Source of the DNA: Voacanga thouarsii
Taxonomy: Eukaryota; Streptophyta; Magnoliopsida; Gentianales; Apocynaceae
Assembly: GCA_026120185.1 (NCBI GenBank)
Contig: JANUWF010001224.1
Coordinates: forward strand, 2,604,001 to 2,668,000
Reading direction: 5' to 3'
DNA: 64,000 nucleotides
Part shown: one piece after another, positions 34,293 to 45,430 of the stretch
How the letters are laid out: every line of letters starts with the position of its first letter
Position numbering within the stretch: position 1 is the first letter of the stretch
Translations under genes and position numbers: made by a program
The notes under the pieces: model-generated
The model's database searches: none
What the model was told of the DNA's origin: nothing
What the model saw: only the letters and a program-made list of their open reading frames with translations

Positions 34293-37200
34293 TGTTATGC
34301 CCTAGAGGCAATCACTTGCATGTTGTATATGACGCATTTTATTTTAATAAAATGCATTATTTATCTTACAGTTTCCTTTGTTTACTTTTGTGTAATATAA
34401 CTGTTAGATAAAGTCTCTAGTACAACACTGTGTTAAAAAAATCATGATATGAGATTTCCACTACACTGTATAGTGTTAGTACTTCAATAGTCCATAGTCG
34501 TAGTATTAATGAGATAGGACATCATTAATGTATTAAGACTAGCATGTGTTAGACTTCTTGATTTGATTAGGTGGTGGTTCTCATATCCGTGAGTATTGAG
34601 ATACTCAAAGTTAATACGTGGATGCTTCTTAATGGAATAAGTTCATCGGATGACCTAACTATGAAATAATCACATAGATAACTATTTAGTGCCAGTGATA
34701 TAATCTCAATATAGCAAACGTGCAAGTATCCCTAGACTTGAGATCTCCAAGGTACTTTGCTTGCTGAGTATTGTGCTTTGATTCCAATCTCTAGAGCCAG
34801 ATTGAGGGCCGCCTATGGGATGGATATTGGGTACATTGTGAGGTAAACGAAAGTAGTTGAGAGGGCCAATAAAGGATTCACCACTCCTAAAAGTATGGGC
34901 GAATATCTAATGGCCACTTGTAGGAATTACTACTCGAGAAGTCCTTAGCCAATGTGATTGTGTATTAGAAACAGTTCCAATTGATACACTGAAGGCATAG
35001 AAAGCAGAAAACACAGGACACGCAGCGGAAGCGAATATCAAAAACTAGAAAAAAAACTAGAACAGGGGAATCCCGATCAGAGCCGGCGCCAGCTCTGACA
35101 CCCCTAGCCGGTGCTGGTTGTGCTCTGGCGGGACTCTGAGGTTAAAAATTTTTTTTACCTCTTTTCCTCGTTCTAAGAATTGGTTGGACTGGAACGTGTG
35201 CAATCGGGGTAGGTGTGCTGGTGGAAGCCTCTGGTGCGATTCCTATAAGTCTCCTACTCCGTCTTTGTATGTAGGTGAACGCCAATCACTTGATCTTCTA
35301 GTATATGGCCTACCTACATCCGTTTGGTAAACAACTACAGACTAAGGAACCTTTTTCTAGAGAGAGAGAGAGAGAGATCTAGTTTTTCATAGAGAAGAAG
35401 CCGTCTCAGAGAGTGTATGTTCTACAACTCCGTTGTTTCCAATCCTCCTATTTAACCTAAATAAAACCCTAAGTTAAACTGGACTGGGCCATTAGACTCT
35501 TAGTTTAACCTTTTGGGCTTAATTAATTATTCTAATTAGAACCAACTTAATGGCCCAATTAATAATAATTTTTTTAGCCCAAATAAACTAGTCCAATTAA
35601 TAAGCCTATATTAGTTTAGTCCCAAGTTAATCTTTAATTATTCAAACTGGGTCAAAGCCCTGAATAATTAATTAATCCACTAAACTAATTTAATTAATTT
35701 TCTCTCAATGGACCTTTATTTTATTCTAGCACAACAATTAAATCAGGCTACTTAAATAAAATAAATTCTATTTAATTTAAGATCAATTCCTTAGTCCGTA
35801 TTTAATTAGGACTCACGGTCTATACTGGGGACCAAAAGACACACCGCCTTGGCTACTAACATGACCAAAATGCCCTTGATATATAAATAGCTGTATTTTA
35901 CATTTTAAATATTTCCTAATATCAATATAAGAAAATATTGACCCCAATGACAGTGCTGTGTTAGCAAAGTCTCCGACTTATAGGTGTAATGACTAAAATA
36001 TTTCTCTATACATCGCCGTACATTCAGAGAAAAAAAAAGTATACTAACACCTCTCTAAATGATATTTACCATCCTTAGGCCTCTAGTCCAATGATCTACG
36101 ACTTCTTAGATTGTTTCTGCTTTCCAAGGGAGCTACCCTAAAGCAAACATCCATGTTTTGTTTCCCAGGGCCGTGGATATTTAGATCATTCAGATAACCA
36201 CAAGGGGCGATATAGTATAGAAACTATCTTGTGCAAGTTTGTTTTAACTAACTAGTCACACATACTCAACATGCAAGTATATTGGCCCTACGATAGAACC
36301 TTAACTATAGTATATCAAAGTATATGCTTCCAGTTTCGTCAAACCACCAACTCATACTCAAGTCATAGAGCACTAGTCCACGCTGTAGCGGTAGTAGTCT
36401 AGGTTTCTACCATATAGTACTTTTAGAAACCATTACTACAGGTCCTGTTCTACATATTCGAAATACATTTATGTCATGAAGTGAGTGGACTACTCACTGG
36501 CTAAAGGTAAGCAATTCCCCATTTAGAATTCACAACATAATAACCTAGACATGATGAGATTCTCATTCTCATCAATCGGTTAAGAACGAATGTTTATGTG
36601 CTAAGTAACTTGTGATCCATACCTTACTGTGAAAGAACTCCATTCACATGAACCACTTACTTAAACACAATGGGTCTTTTCCAAACGTAATTGTGCACAA
36701 ATAAAATTGTAAATTCACAAATAATTTTTGAAAATAAATTCTTTTATTAAAACATTCAATCTTTACATCAGAAACCTAGTCTAAGAGGGCATACATCCCA
36801 ACATACACATCTAGAGTAGTGGGTTCCTGGTACAAGTACTATTGTATTCGGACCAGAATTAATATATATTCTGGAGGGAGTTTGCACTAATTTCGTACTC
36901 CAAACCGAATAAGATATTGTATGGTGAAATGAGTTAATTGCACTGTAGTTTGTTATTGAAAGGTTCATGTCAAGCCACTTGACTTCCTCGACTCTTAGGT
37001 GGTTATGATGTGTTGCTAGATACCACTCATGATTTGAGAATATAGGTTTATTAATTGATAAATTAATAAACCAATCCTAATTAGAATCAATATGATTAAT
37101 TCTAATCAATTATGGATTATTAATCTTAAAGACGTTTGGATTAATTCATATTCGCTACCAATTGAATGGGAAACCTAATAGGTCACACACAATAGATGAT

Positions 37201-37839
37201 TATATACTTAATATGTTATTTGATAATATAGTGGGATTAATTGTGAGAAAGAGAAGTTGTTTTGGCCAAATTATAAGTAGTTATAATTAATGGAGCAAAT
37301 TATAATTGTGAGAACTTGAGGTTTCCAATTATAATTAGGGAATTTTAACTGTTTTAGAATTCTCAGTTGGAGTATTTTTCCTACAGATTTCATGTAATAT
37401 ATAGAAGATATATGCACGAAATTCCTGGGCAAGGAAGACACATGAAAAACTCCAACCCTAGGGCAACACATGGCCTTCTGTCTTTTCTCTCTCTCATTGT
37501 TCTCTTGAATAACCCTAGCCGCCAACTTTGGTTTCTGCTAGCACATAAAATCTTGGTGCTTGAGTGAGATCTTTCGTGTGGATTTCTATTAGAGATAATC
37601 ACACACTGTGATTATAGTGGTTGGACGTTCAACTCTCGTGGTGTTTGATCAAGAGGATTGTTGTATCGTGCCTCTACTTGAAGAAGAAAAATTTTGTTCT
37701 AAAGACAATCGAAGAAAGGTAAAAAGCTGTTACCTTTATTCTTTTTATGTCTTGTTTTCCACACATATATGGATCTTGAGATGGTATCTCATTTTATTTT
37801 TCCGCTGCACTATATATGATATGCGTGAGATACCCAACA
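34293..37839 (+). repeat. 5' LTR of copia C, interrupted by a solo LTR
   Basis: The LTR runs from TGTTATGCCCTAGAGGCAAT to GAGATACCCAACA. Minus the inserted 34990-36803 and its duplicated TACAC it is 1728 bp, against 1714 bp for the solo copy at 26346-28059, with which it aligns throughout. Confidence 0.92.
34990..36803 (-). mobile_element. Solo LTR of the copia B family, inside the copia C LTR
   Basis: The plus strand reads TGAAGGCATAG..CATCCCAACA, 1814 bp, flanked by TACAC at 34985-34989 and 36804-36808. Its ends and body match the LTRs of copia B (46059 and 55285; shared 'gcagcggaag', 'ccaaaagacacatcg'-type and 'acactatagaa'-type blocks and the end 'cctagtctaga'). Relative to copia B's coding strand it is on the minus strand. 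The frame at 35118-35330 is incidental. Confidence 0.92.
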
Positions 37840-37840
37840 A

Positions 37841-37853
37841 TGGTATCAGAGCC
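37841..37853 (+). promoter_or_regulatory. Primer-binding site of copia C
   Basis: TGGTATCAGAGCC lies 1 bp after the LTR end and is complementary to initiator-Met tRNA. Confidence 0.93.
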
Positions 37854-39637
37854 TTGCTATATGTAGACTGCAGACATTATTTTGGCATGAAAAGTTGTTT
37901 TCATGTATTCGTGTTTGTCTTTGTTCACTATGAAAACTGTTTTCACTCGAGTCAAAATCGTTTCTAGCATTGTGGGTTAAGTCTGTAGCATAATATGATT
38001 ATGTAAAAGTTACATCATATTTTGAAAAATGGTTTCTTTATATGCTGCAATTTCTCTTTTACAGAAAAACATTTTCTTGAACATGGTTGTTGTCTTCCGT
38101 TACATCCTAATTTTCTATTTTGCTTTTGTTTAAACTAACAAATTGGTTATTGTTTTGAGCTTCAAAATAGAAAAATTCTGCTTGGAATCATTCTCACTAA
38201 ACTGTTGCAAAAGAAGAAAGGCTCCAGAAATTGTTTCTGAAAAATTTTCAAAAATTGCCGCCTCTTCTAGACTACAGCCAATGCTAGTTCCATGCTATTT
38301 CGCGACGTCTAGAAATCGTTTCTAGAAAAATTTTTCCTTAAAACTAGACCATAGCCGGCGCCAGCTCTGGCTTCCTAAGCAGCGCCAGTTCGCTCTGTTT
38401 CGATGTTCCAGCAATTTTTTTTAAAAAAATTGAAATAGAGTTTGAAAGGGAAAAATCTCATTGGATGAGAGACGAGACCCAAAAGCATTTTCTCAAAATC
38501 ATTTTGAGATAAACAATTTTATTTTTCAAAATAACGATTTTGAAAATTTAAAATTGATGTGTTTTTCTAATATATTGATTTTAGAGTTTGTTTTATTTTT
38601 TCAAAATAGTGATTTTGGAATAATAAAAATTATATATTTATTTTTTTAAGCATAATTAATGGCATGGTGGATGGTTATGGACTAAAACCAATTATATCTG
38701 TTCATGCATTTTACAGTTTTGATTTTTTATGAAATAGGGCCTACGTGTCCTGCCTTCTCTAGAATTCTTGTGTAATTCTCTTCTCATCTAACTCCCCTCA
38801 AATATAACTCGAGGTTTTCTCTCTTTAAAAAAATTATGTAATTAGTTTACATAGGTTAGATAGGAGTAGAATTATTTTATTTTGGAGATGGCAACCAAAA
38901 CAAGGTGAGAAGGTAAGACCTTCTACTTAAATCATGCATCAACACATATGGTTAACTATATTAACTTCTTTTATGGCTCAAAAAAATTAATTTAGGGTAA
39001 AGTCCCTAACCATACCACATAATCGCTTTATTACCATGATTATCAATTATGCAATTTATCAATTTTTATGCATGTCGTTTATTAAAATCACTAAAAGGAA
39101 CAAATCCTTCAATTACTATTAAACCTAATTCCTTCTGTTAATATAGTAAGAACGAGAGTCCTTTTTCGAGACCAGGTTGTTGGGCAAACCCAAGCCTATT
39201 TGACATCGGGCATGTTGAAGCTATGGAATTAAATTCCTGATTAATGGGTCGAGTTTAACTAAATTCTTTATCCTGGTTGGACAAACTCAAGCATAAAGAA
39301 ATTTAGAGGAAAATTTGGGGTAGCCCAAAAGGCTTTAAGATTAAAAGCTATTAATCACCCAATGATTCGGTAATTACATACGATGTAATTGGTATTGGAT
39401 ACCTACCAATGAACTCAAAGGTAGCTTGTTGGGCAAATCCAAGGTTATTCTTGAGGGATTTGGATATCGGTCCACTAGGAAAGCTTCCAACGGGCTTTTC
39501 CAAATCAGTAGTGGGGGCTATTGGTTTGAGTAAAATAGTGGAGTAAAAATCGTTTAATTAAAGTCTTAATTATTTGCATTTCATGTGCATATATAGTAGC
39601 TAATCCCCTTTATCTTTACATCTAGGACACTTGCATC
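37854..39637 (+). other. Copia C untranslated leader
   Basis: Long non-coding leader with several paired direct words ('gtttctgaaaaat', 'gtttctagaaaaat'). It contains a GC-rich island with AGCCGGCGCCAGCTCTG at 38353-38369. The short frames in it carry no domain. Confidence 0.65.
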
Positions 39638-40033
39638 ATGTCAACAAACCTAAACTTACGTAGCATCTTGGAGACCAACAAGTTAAACGAATCAAACTAC
39701 CTCAACTGGTATAGAAATTTGAGAATTGTTCTCAAATCGAAAAAGTTGCTCTACGTGCTAGATGCTCATATTCCTCCACCACCAGCTCAAGATGCACATG
39801 CTGATGATCATGCTATCCACAAAAGGCATAAGGAGGATAGTGATACAGTATCATGTAGGCATCCATGACTCCCGAGCTACAAAAATAGCACGAGCATATG
39901 GATGCTCAATCGATTATACTACATCTTCGAGAGCTGTTTGACGCGCCAAGCCAAAACTGAGAGATACGAGATCTCGAAGCAACTATTCCGTTACAAAATG
40001 GTAGAGGGTTCTTCAGTGTTCTGTACTAGCTTA
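39638..40033 (+). pseudogene. Copia C gag, N-terminal stub
   Basis: The start ATG gives 'MSTNLNLRSILETNKLNESN', followed by 'YLNWYRNLRIVLKSKKLLYV', the characteristic N-terminus of one branch of plant copia Gag. The frame ends at 39866. Shifted text ('DSxATKIARAYG', 'SCLTRQAKTERYEISKQLF') can be followed to about 40033, where similarity to Gag stops. Frameshifts are near 39860 and 39960. It would have been the capsid precursor. Confidence 0.8.
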
Positions 40034-42170
40034 AAATAGAAACAAAGTTGCTTCAAGAAGAATCCTCATATAATCTAAAAGAGAAGAAAGTAAAATAGAA
40101 ACAACTTTGCATACTATCTAAAAGAGAATGCACTCATATAATGAAATGAAATCAAAGTTATTAGATCCATAAATGAAGATTTTCCCTCTCTAGGAAAAAA
40201 CATATCATCACCTAACAACTATGAGAAGGAATAGTTTTAGCCAAGCTTGCAACTTATGACTTCAAAGAAATTCTTGTTGCTACAATCTTAATAAGAAAAG
40301 TATAATGAAATTTGAACACATCCGTAGAAGGATAAAAGAGAATCATTAACCTATATAACTGTTTGCTTAGAATAGACTAACATCATCTAAATGTATAGAA
40401 AATTTCTGATTGAAATGAGATAAAAAAAAAATGTAGTTTTACCACAATAAATTTGCATAATACTTTCAAATAAAGGTTATGAAATCATATTCTTCAATAG
40501 GTAAGCTATGCCAACATTTCTTAGTCTCAAAACCCGACTAAATGCACCAGGACAGCTTGGTAACGAGAGATTTACTAAAGCCCAAGCAATAGTCATACTA
40601 AATTGGCTGTCACTACTCTGTAAAAACTTGAACATAATTGCCTAGGGACTTCCAGGTAGTGCAGGAAAAAAATCAGTCATAATTGCTTCCTTATGGAGCT
40701 TATTTCTAGATATCACATTAGAAAGTACATACATTCACTCTCCAAGAATGCAGTCTATCATTTATCATACTTCAAAATGGTAAACTAAAAAGAAATTTGA
40801 TATTATTATAAGATACTAGAGAATGAGCTTGCTGATAAATCCATGGCATGCCTAATTATCTTCTAAATGCTTTGTTGGCCTAAAACAAAATAAATAGTAA
40901 ATTCTACTCCCAAGAGAATTCAGGTAAAATTTTCTATATTTCACTGGGAAATAGTCAAAAAAAGTCTAGGTGGATATGTGTATATCTCTACTTTAATGCA
41001 ATAAAAACATGTATGGTTGAAGCAGTGTTGTTACTGCATATGCATGCAAAATAGGAGTGCTACAATATGACATCCCTTGTGAGAAGAATTTTGGAAAACT
41101 TTTGACTCACACTTGTAGTTAGAAAGAAAGAAAGAAAACATCTAGCCTAGAAGTTCATATTTCTTGTATTCTTTCTATGTATGTGTCATATTCACATTTT
41201 TTTTCTTTCATTAAATTGATTCCTAATATTTGGAAATTTTCCAACATTTGAATCAAACAAAAGAATTTTCCTGTCACAACACAAACTAGTAAATGAAATA
41301 AACTAAAACTTTTTATTATTGTGAGATAACTTCCTAATTGATAGGATTTGTACCATGTAGCAACATATAAAGGCTATATAAAAGCATAAGTAGTTTTGGC
41401 CCGTCAGTTTCAACATACACAGAATATCAACATTATAGCATTTGTCCAAATTAGAAGTTATAGCTCTTATTCAAATATGGATAGATTTTATGGCCAGTTG
41501 CTCTTCTACTAGTATGCAAGACATAAAACCTACATATTGATGGGTTTTCTACAACGTAGATAGATCAATTAGCAATCAGGTAACATTTTAAAAGCTTGTA
41601 AATCCATTATGAGAGCTACTCTATTCCATGATTACAATAGTCAAGCTGATCTAGTACTTCAAATGTCAAAGCCAAGCACCTTTCTCTTTTTCTTGTTGCT
41701 CTAGAAGTTACTATTTCAAGAACATTGCCAAAGATTAATAACTATGTTTTCACAAAAAGACATAAGCAAAACTTCAGTTTTTGAAGCACTTTGCAGTTGC
41801 CTTACAACATCATGCAATAGAAGACCATCATCAGCATAGATGTATTTAATGCACTCCATAGAGCCATCTCTTGACATAAACCATATATCTTAATCTCTTA
41901 GACATATTTCCATCTTAACATTTATCCCACCATCACAAAAAGATAGCAACACCAATGGTAACTAATAAAAACAATTCTTCTTGCTTCAACTATTTATGAA
42001 TAGCATTAACTATTCAATAGTACAGGCAAAAGGAAAAACTTCTACTTATTCATTGGTAAAGGGAGCAAATTCTACAATAAGCTATGCATTAACATATTAC
42101 CACATTTTTTTTTTTTAAATATTGTGAAGCACAAAATAATTATAACATGATCAGGAAGAAATTTTGGGAC
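40034..42170 (-). other. CACTA-1 interior (continued), gene-derived DNA
   Basis: A+T-rich, intron-like. One exon-like segment (41773-41880) is listed separately, and a weaker stop-free stretch lies at about 40505-40580 on the minus strand. I see no transposase and no complete gene. Confidence 0.4.
41773..41880 (-). pseudogene. Unidentified captured exon
   Basis: Thirty-six stop-free minus-strand codons of varied composition read 'FMSRDGSMECIKYIYADDGL' followed by 'LLHDVVRQLQSASKTE'. Short reading frames in this neighbourhood are otherwise low-complexity, so this looks like true former coding sequence. I cannot assign it. Confidence 0.42.
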
Positions 42171-42913
42171 AATCACTACAAGAAAAAAGGGCTTTCTTGA
42201 TGCAAAAAAGTGTCAAGACAATAGGTTTTTAGTGACGCTTTTGACGTCATAATGCTTTGGAACAATATCATCCAAAATCGAGTCACAATAGGTATTATGT
42301 TGTGATACTTTATAAGCGTTAGTAAAAGTGTCCTGTTCTGACACTACTTACCGTCACAATAACTCTTGTATTATGACACTTTAAAAGCATCAAGAAAAAT
42401 ATCATGTAATGACACCATTTAGCATCACAATAGGTTTTGTGATGCTTTAAAACCGTCAGGAAAAGTGTCATGTTGTAACACTATTTTACGCCACAATAAT
42501 TGTTGTGACACTTAAAAGCGTAAGAAAAAATTTCATATTATGACAACGTTTAGCATCACAATAGGTGTTATAATACAACAATAAAATATGTTATTATAAT
42601 AGTCATACTTGACACTTTATAGTGTCACTATAAGTCCTAAAGAATGCATTTTAAATGTGCCAGCATAGATTCCTTTAATTAACATCTTTTTGTGTGCCAT
42701 GATAGGCTTTTTTTCTCCTTGTCCTATTAATATATATATATATATATAGCTATTTTATTCAAAATGATCAAGAGTAGACAATATTGAAGATAAAGTCAGA
42801 ATCAAAATATAAATTTCATAATATCTAAATTTAACATTCACAGTCATTTTTCAAAAAATGAGGAATACAATATTTAAATACATAGGTAGTTCCTTAAACC
42901 AAGCATCATTTAT

Positions 42914-43058
42914 CTTGTAGTTCCTCAAGCCAAGCATCATTGATCTTATTCCAATCCCAAGTTGTTGTGATACTGAAACACCTATTTAATCTTTGTCGTG
43001 GATCTGCACCTATAATATTAATAGGTAGCTGTCTCGCGCAATGCATGAGCTCGGGTAC
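42914..43058 (-). pseudogene. Unidentified captured exon in CACTA-2
   Basis: An acceptor (GTCACAG) precedes 48 stop-free minus-strand codons starting 'VPELMHCARQLPINIIGADP' and ending 'WNKINDAWLEELQ'. It clearly reads as exon text, but I cannot name the family. A ~30-bp segment at its end is repeated directly just downstream (near 42890). It lies downstream of the NOP53 exons on the same strand. Confidence 0.5.
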
Positions 43059-43188
43059 CTGTGACAATAAAATATTAGTGCAAACTACAGCAGATTATAA
43101 TATAGTGTAGAAGCAACACTTTCACATATTCATATATGAGTTCAACTATAGATGACATATAAAAACCACAAACATAAAAAACAACAAC

Positions 43189-43360
43189 GTGGCTTTTAGA
43201 TGCAGGATTAAATGAACATCCAGGAGGCTCAACTTCGACAGTAGGTATAATGGAAGGCTTGGACTTCTGTTACAACAATAATGATAAAATGCAATAATAA
43301 AAGGAAATGAGTGGGAGAAAAGAAGGCATTGTACCTTTTTATTTTTAACATTAATGGTTT
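43189..43360 (-). pseudogene. NOP53-like ribosome-biogenesis protein fragment
   Basis: Two exons flank a 68-bp GT-AG intron. Exon 43335-43360 ends 'VKNKK' before GTACAA. Exon 43189-43266 begins after GTAACAG with 'KSKPSIIPTVEVEPPGCSFN' and 'PASKSH'. The 'VEVEPPGCSFNP' motif is a hallmark of plant NOP53 (60S ribosome assembly factor of the nucleolus). Only about 35 residues are present, with no start and no C-terminus. Confidence 0.7.
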
Positions 43361-43429
43361 CACCTATAAGAGTTGACAAGCCATTTCAAGCATATGTCAA
43401 GACTAAAATATTGATTCTTTATGAAATCA

Positions 43430-43526
43430 CCATTATGTATGTAAAGCAGAATACGACCATCATCTATTATGGAATTGCTTAATTTCTCATAAAGAACTTA
43501 TAGGGCCTCCAATTCATTCACAGTGA
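43430..43526 (-). pseudogene. Calcineurin B-like (CBL) calcium sensor fragment
   Basis: After an acceptor (TTTGGCAG) at 43527 the minus strand encodes 'TVNELEAL', a stop, then 'VLYEKLSNSIIDDGRI'. This is the conserved N-terminal exon text of plant CBL proteins, immediately before their first EF-hand. CBLs bind calcium and activate CIPK kinases at membranes. The stop replaces a position that is normally aromatic. No EF-hand loops are present. The fragment lies between the kinesin and NOP53 pieces, on the same strand. Confidence 0.72.
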
Positions 43527-43893
43527 CTGCCAAACAAAATTGTGCATTTCAGCCTAGGAAAAGTATTTTAGCCGATGATATAAAATAAACTGGACATTCA
43601 AATAAAGAAACAACACAAAATTTGAACAAAAACTCTGACAACAAATCCATCTCAAATTGATGGATGACATCAATTCTTATTGCAATGCATCAACTGGGGC
43701 AATTGATCACAGAGTAAATTAATGACATTCTCATCAAGAAAAGCTTTCACTTGAATAAATTATATAGAGGAAGAGAATTTCATGTTAGCAAACTGGTGAG
43801 CATAACCACTTATACTTAAGCACATTTCCCCTTCATAGTTCAACAATTGATGGCTATAGTTCAACAGTTGTTCAATGGTTGTGATAATGTTAC

Positions 43894-44700
43894 CTTCTGA
43901 TTAGAACTTGCATTATCTTGTTGAGCACTTTTGAGATCTTCTGAAAGAGAAGCTTGTAATCTCTGCTGTTGCTCTTACCTCATTTTCTCTACCGAAAGAA
44001 TCTAAAGCTTCCTGAAAGAATCAAGATTGTCTATAGCAACCAAAACTAAAAGTTTTTGGAACAATGCATTTCTTATGGTAAACTTACTAGTTTGCCAGAT
44101 TCTTCTTTTGCAAATTTTTCTTGTTTTTCGTAATTTCTCCTTAACTCCATGATAGTAGAATTTAGTTCTTCTTCCTTTGCCTTCATTAGCATCTCTATAA
44201 GAGCAATGGAAAGAAAATAGAGTCACAGAGCAGCTGGAGTCAACAAAATAGCTTAATAAAATAGGAAAATCAATCATACCCAAGTAACTGCATTTCTTCT
44301 CAGCAGCTTCAAGCAAATCTTTTAGTTTCTCATTCTCTTAAACATAGTTTGCTTCAAGCTGTTGGAACCACTTGATGCAATCCTTGAGCCTTTTTATGTA
44401 ATCTGACATTAGATCAAATTTTTCTTGTGCACATATCGGAATCTTAACATACAAAACCTCTAACTAGAAACATTTTCAATCACCATTGGAGACATCTCAT
44501 TAAATGTAAGATGATCACAAAAGACATAGGGTAAAACTGAAAAGCAAACAAAATAGCATTTCCTATTAGCAAGACTTACCTTATAGTTAAACTTGTTCTT
44601 AATTTTCAACCTTCCGTTAATCAATGCTTCAACACTCTCTTTGCTAAACTCAATTACACCACAATCTGATCCAGCAGTGCATCGATTAGCAAATAAGGAA
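43894..44700 (-). pseudogene. KIN-14 (ATK1/ATK5-type) kinesin fragment, four exons with introns
   Basis: Four minus-strand exons in gene order are separated by GT-AG introns. (1) ~44700-44580: 'GSDCGVIEFSKESVEALING', 'KNKFNYK', donor GTAAGT. (2) 44424-44280: 'KFDLMSDYIKRLKDCIKWF', 'QQLEANYV', a stop, 'ENEKLKDLLEAAEKKC', donor GTATGA. (3) 44194-44088: 'MLMKAKEEELNSTIMELRR', 'EKFAKEESGKL'. (4) 44011-43894: 'LDSFGREN', a one-base frameshift, 'LQASLSEDLKSAQQ'. This is the N-terminal and coiled-coil stalk region of plant C-terminal-motor kinesins of the ATK1/ATK5 type, which work in spindle assembly. The motor domain is absent. The acceptor before exon 2 is imperfect. Retained introns show capture at the DNA level. 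Confidence 0.82.
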
Positions 44701-45430
44701 ACACACAGATGCAGAGAAAAACAAAAACAATAACTAGAAAATCGATGAAATGGACCATCACTGAGAAGAAGCATGTATAAACGGACCATCTGATGCTTAT
44801 TATTATGGAGATTTGAGGCCTAAAAAGAGATGAAATCAATTGTAGTGAGGCTTTGTGCAGCTTTATATATGAGAACGAGAAAAAAAGATGGTGAAATTTG
44901 ATTTGTGCATTAACTAATAGACCTAGGATTTTGACATATATACACAATACGAAGTATTTTTATTGTTGCAATCTAGCTCTAATTCAGAGAGAAATAGCCA
45001 AACCCTTTATCTTCTTCCATAGGTCCCTGATCTCCACTGGAAACCTTCCCTATAGTCTTTTCCTTGTGCCATGAAATCTGATATATTTAGATCCTCTATT
45101 TTTATTAGCTTCCCCGGCCACTGTCACTGCCATTACTGCTACCTCACGAGAAAGGAGTGTTTTGAAGATTCTTTATGAATATGAGCGTGCTAAACCTTTT
45201 GTTAATAATGGTGAGGATGGGAGAACTCTTCCGACAAAATCCTAATTTTTTTCTGCAAGCAATATATGAACAGAGTTAAAAATCAACAAGAACTATAAAA
45301 ACTGCAATTTTGAGGATTTTTGACCAAGAAGGACAGAGATCAATTAAAACTTGCCCTTAATCTCGTGTTTTTTTTTTTTTTAAGGAAAATTTCTAAAGGG
45401 GCAACTTTTCTTTCTTTACAGTAAGAAAGT
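44701..45430 (-). other. CACTA-2 interior upstream of kinesin exons
   Basis: This could be promoter, 5' untranslated or intron sequence taken along with the kinesin fragment. A plus-strand stop-free stretch at about 45118-45243 ('SRERSVLKILYEYERAKPFV') has exon-like composition but runs against the other fragments and is unidentified. Confidence 0.4.

Larger units (their letters stand above)
34293..40033 (+). mobile_element. Copia C, truncated element: 5' LTR, leader and start of gag
   Basis: The 5' LTR (34293-37839) is followed at 37841 by a Met-tRNA primer site, about 1.8 kb of leader and a gag start at 39638. Recognisable sequence stops near 40033. Protease, integrase, RT and the 3' LTR are absent, so the element lost most of its body. 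The 5 bp before it are GTTAT; no partner is expected for a truncated copy. It sits inside the interior of CACTA-1. Confidence 0.85.

Noticed and set aside
44002..44316. 104-codon minus-strand frame as an independent small protein
   Set aside because: It reads through two kinesin introns and in places uses the wrong frame; the splice-aware reading is the kinesin-14 stalk.
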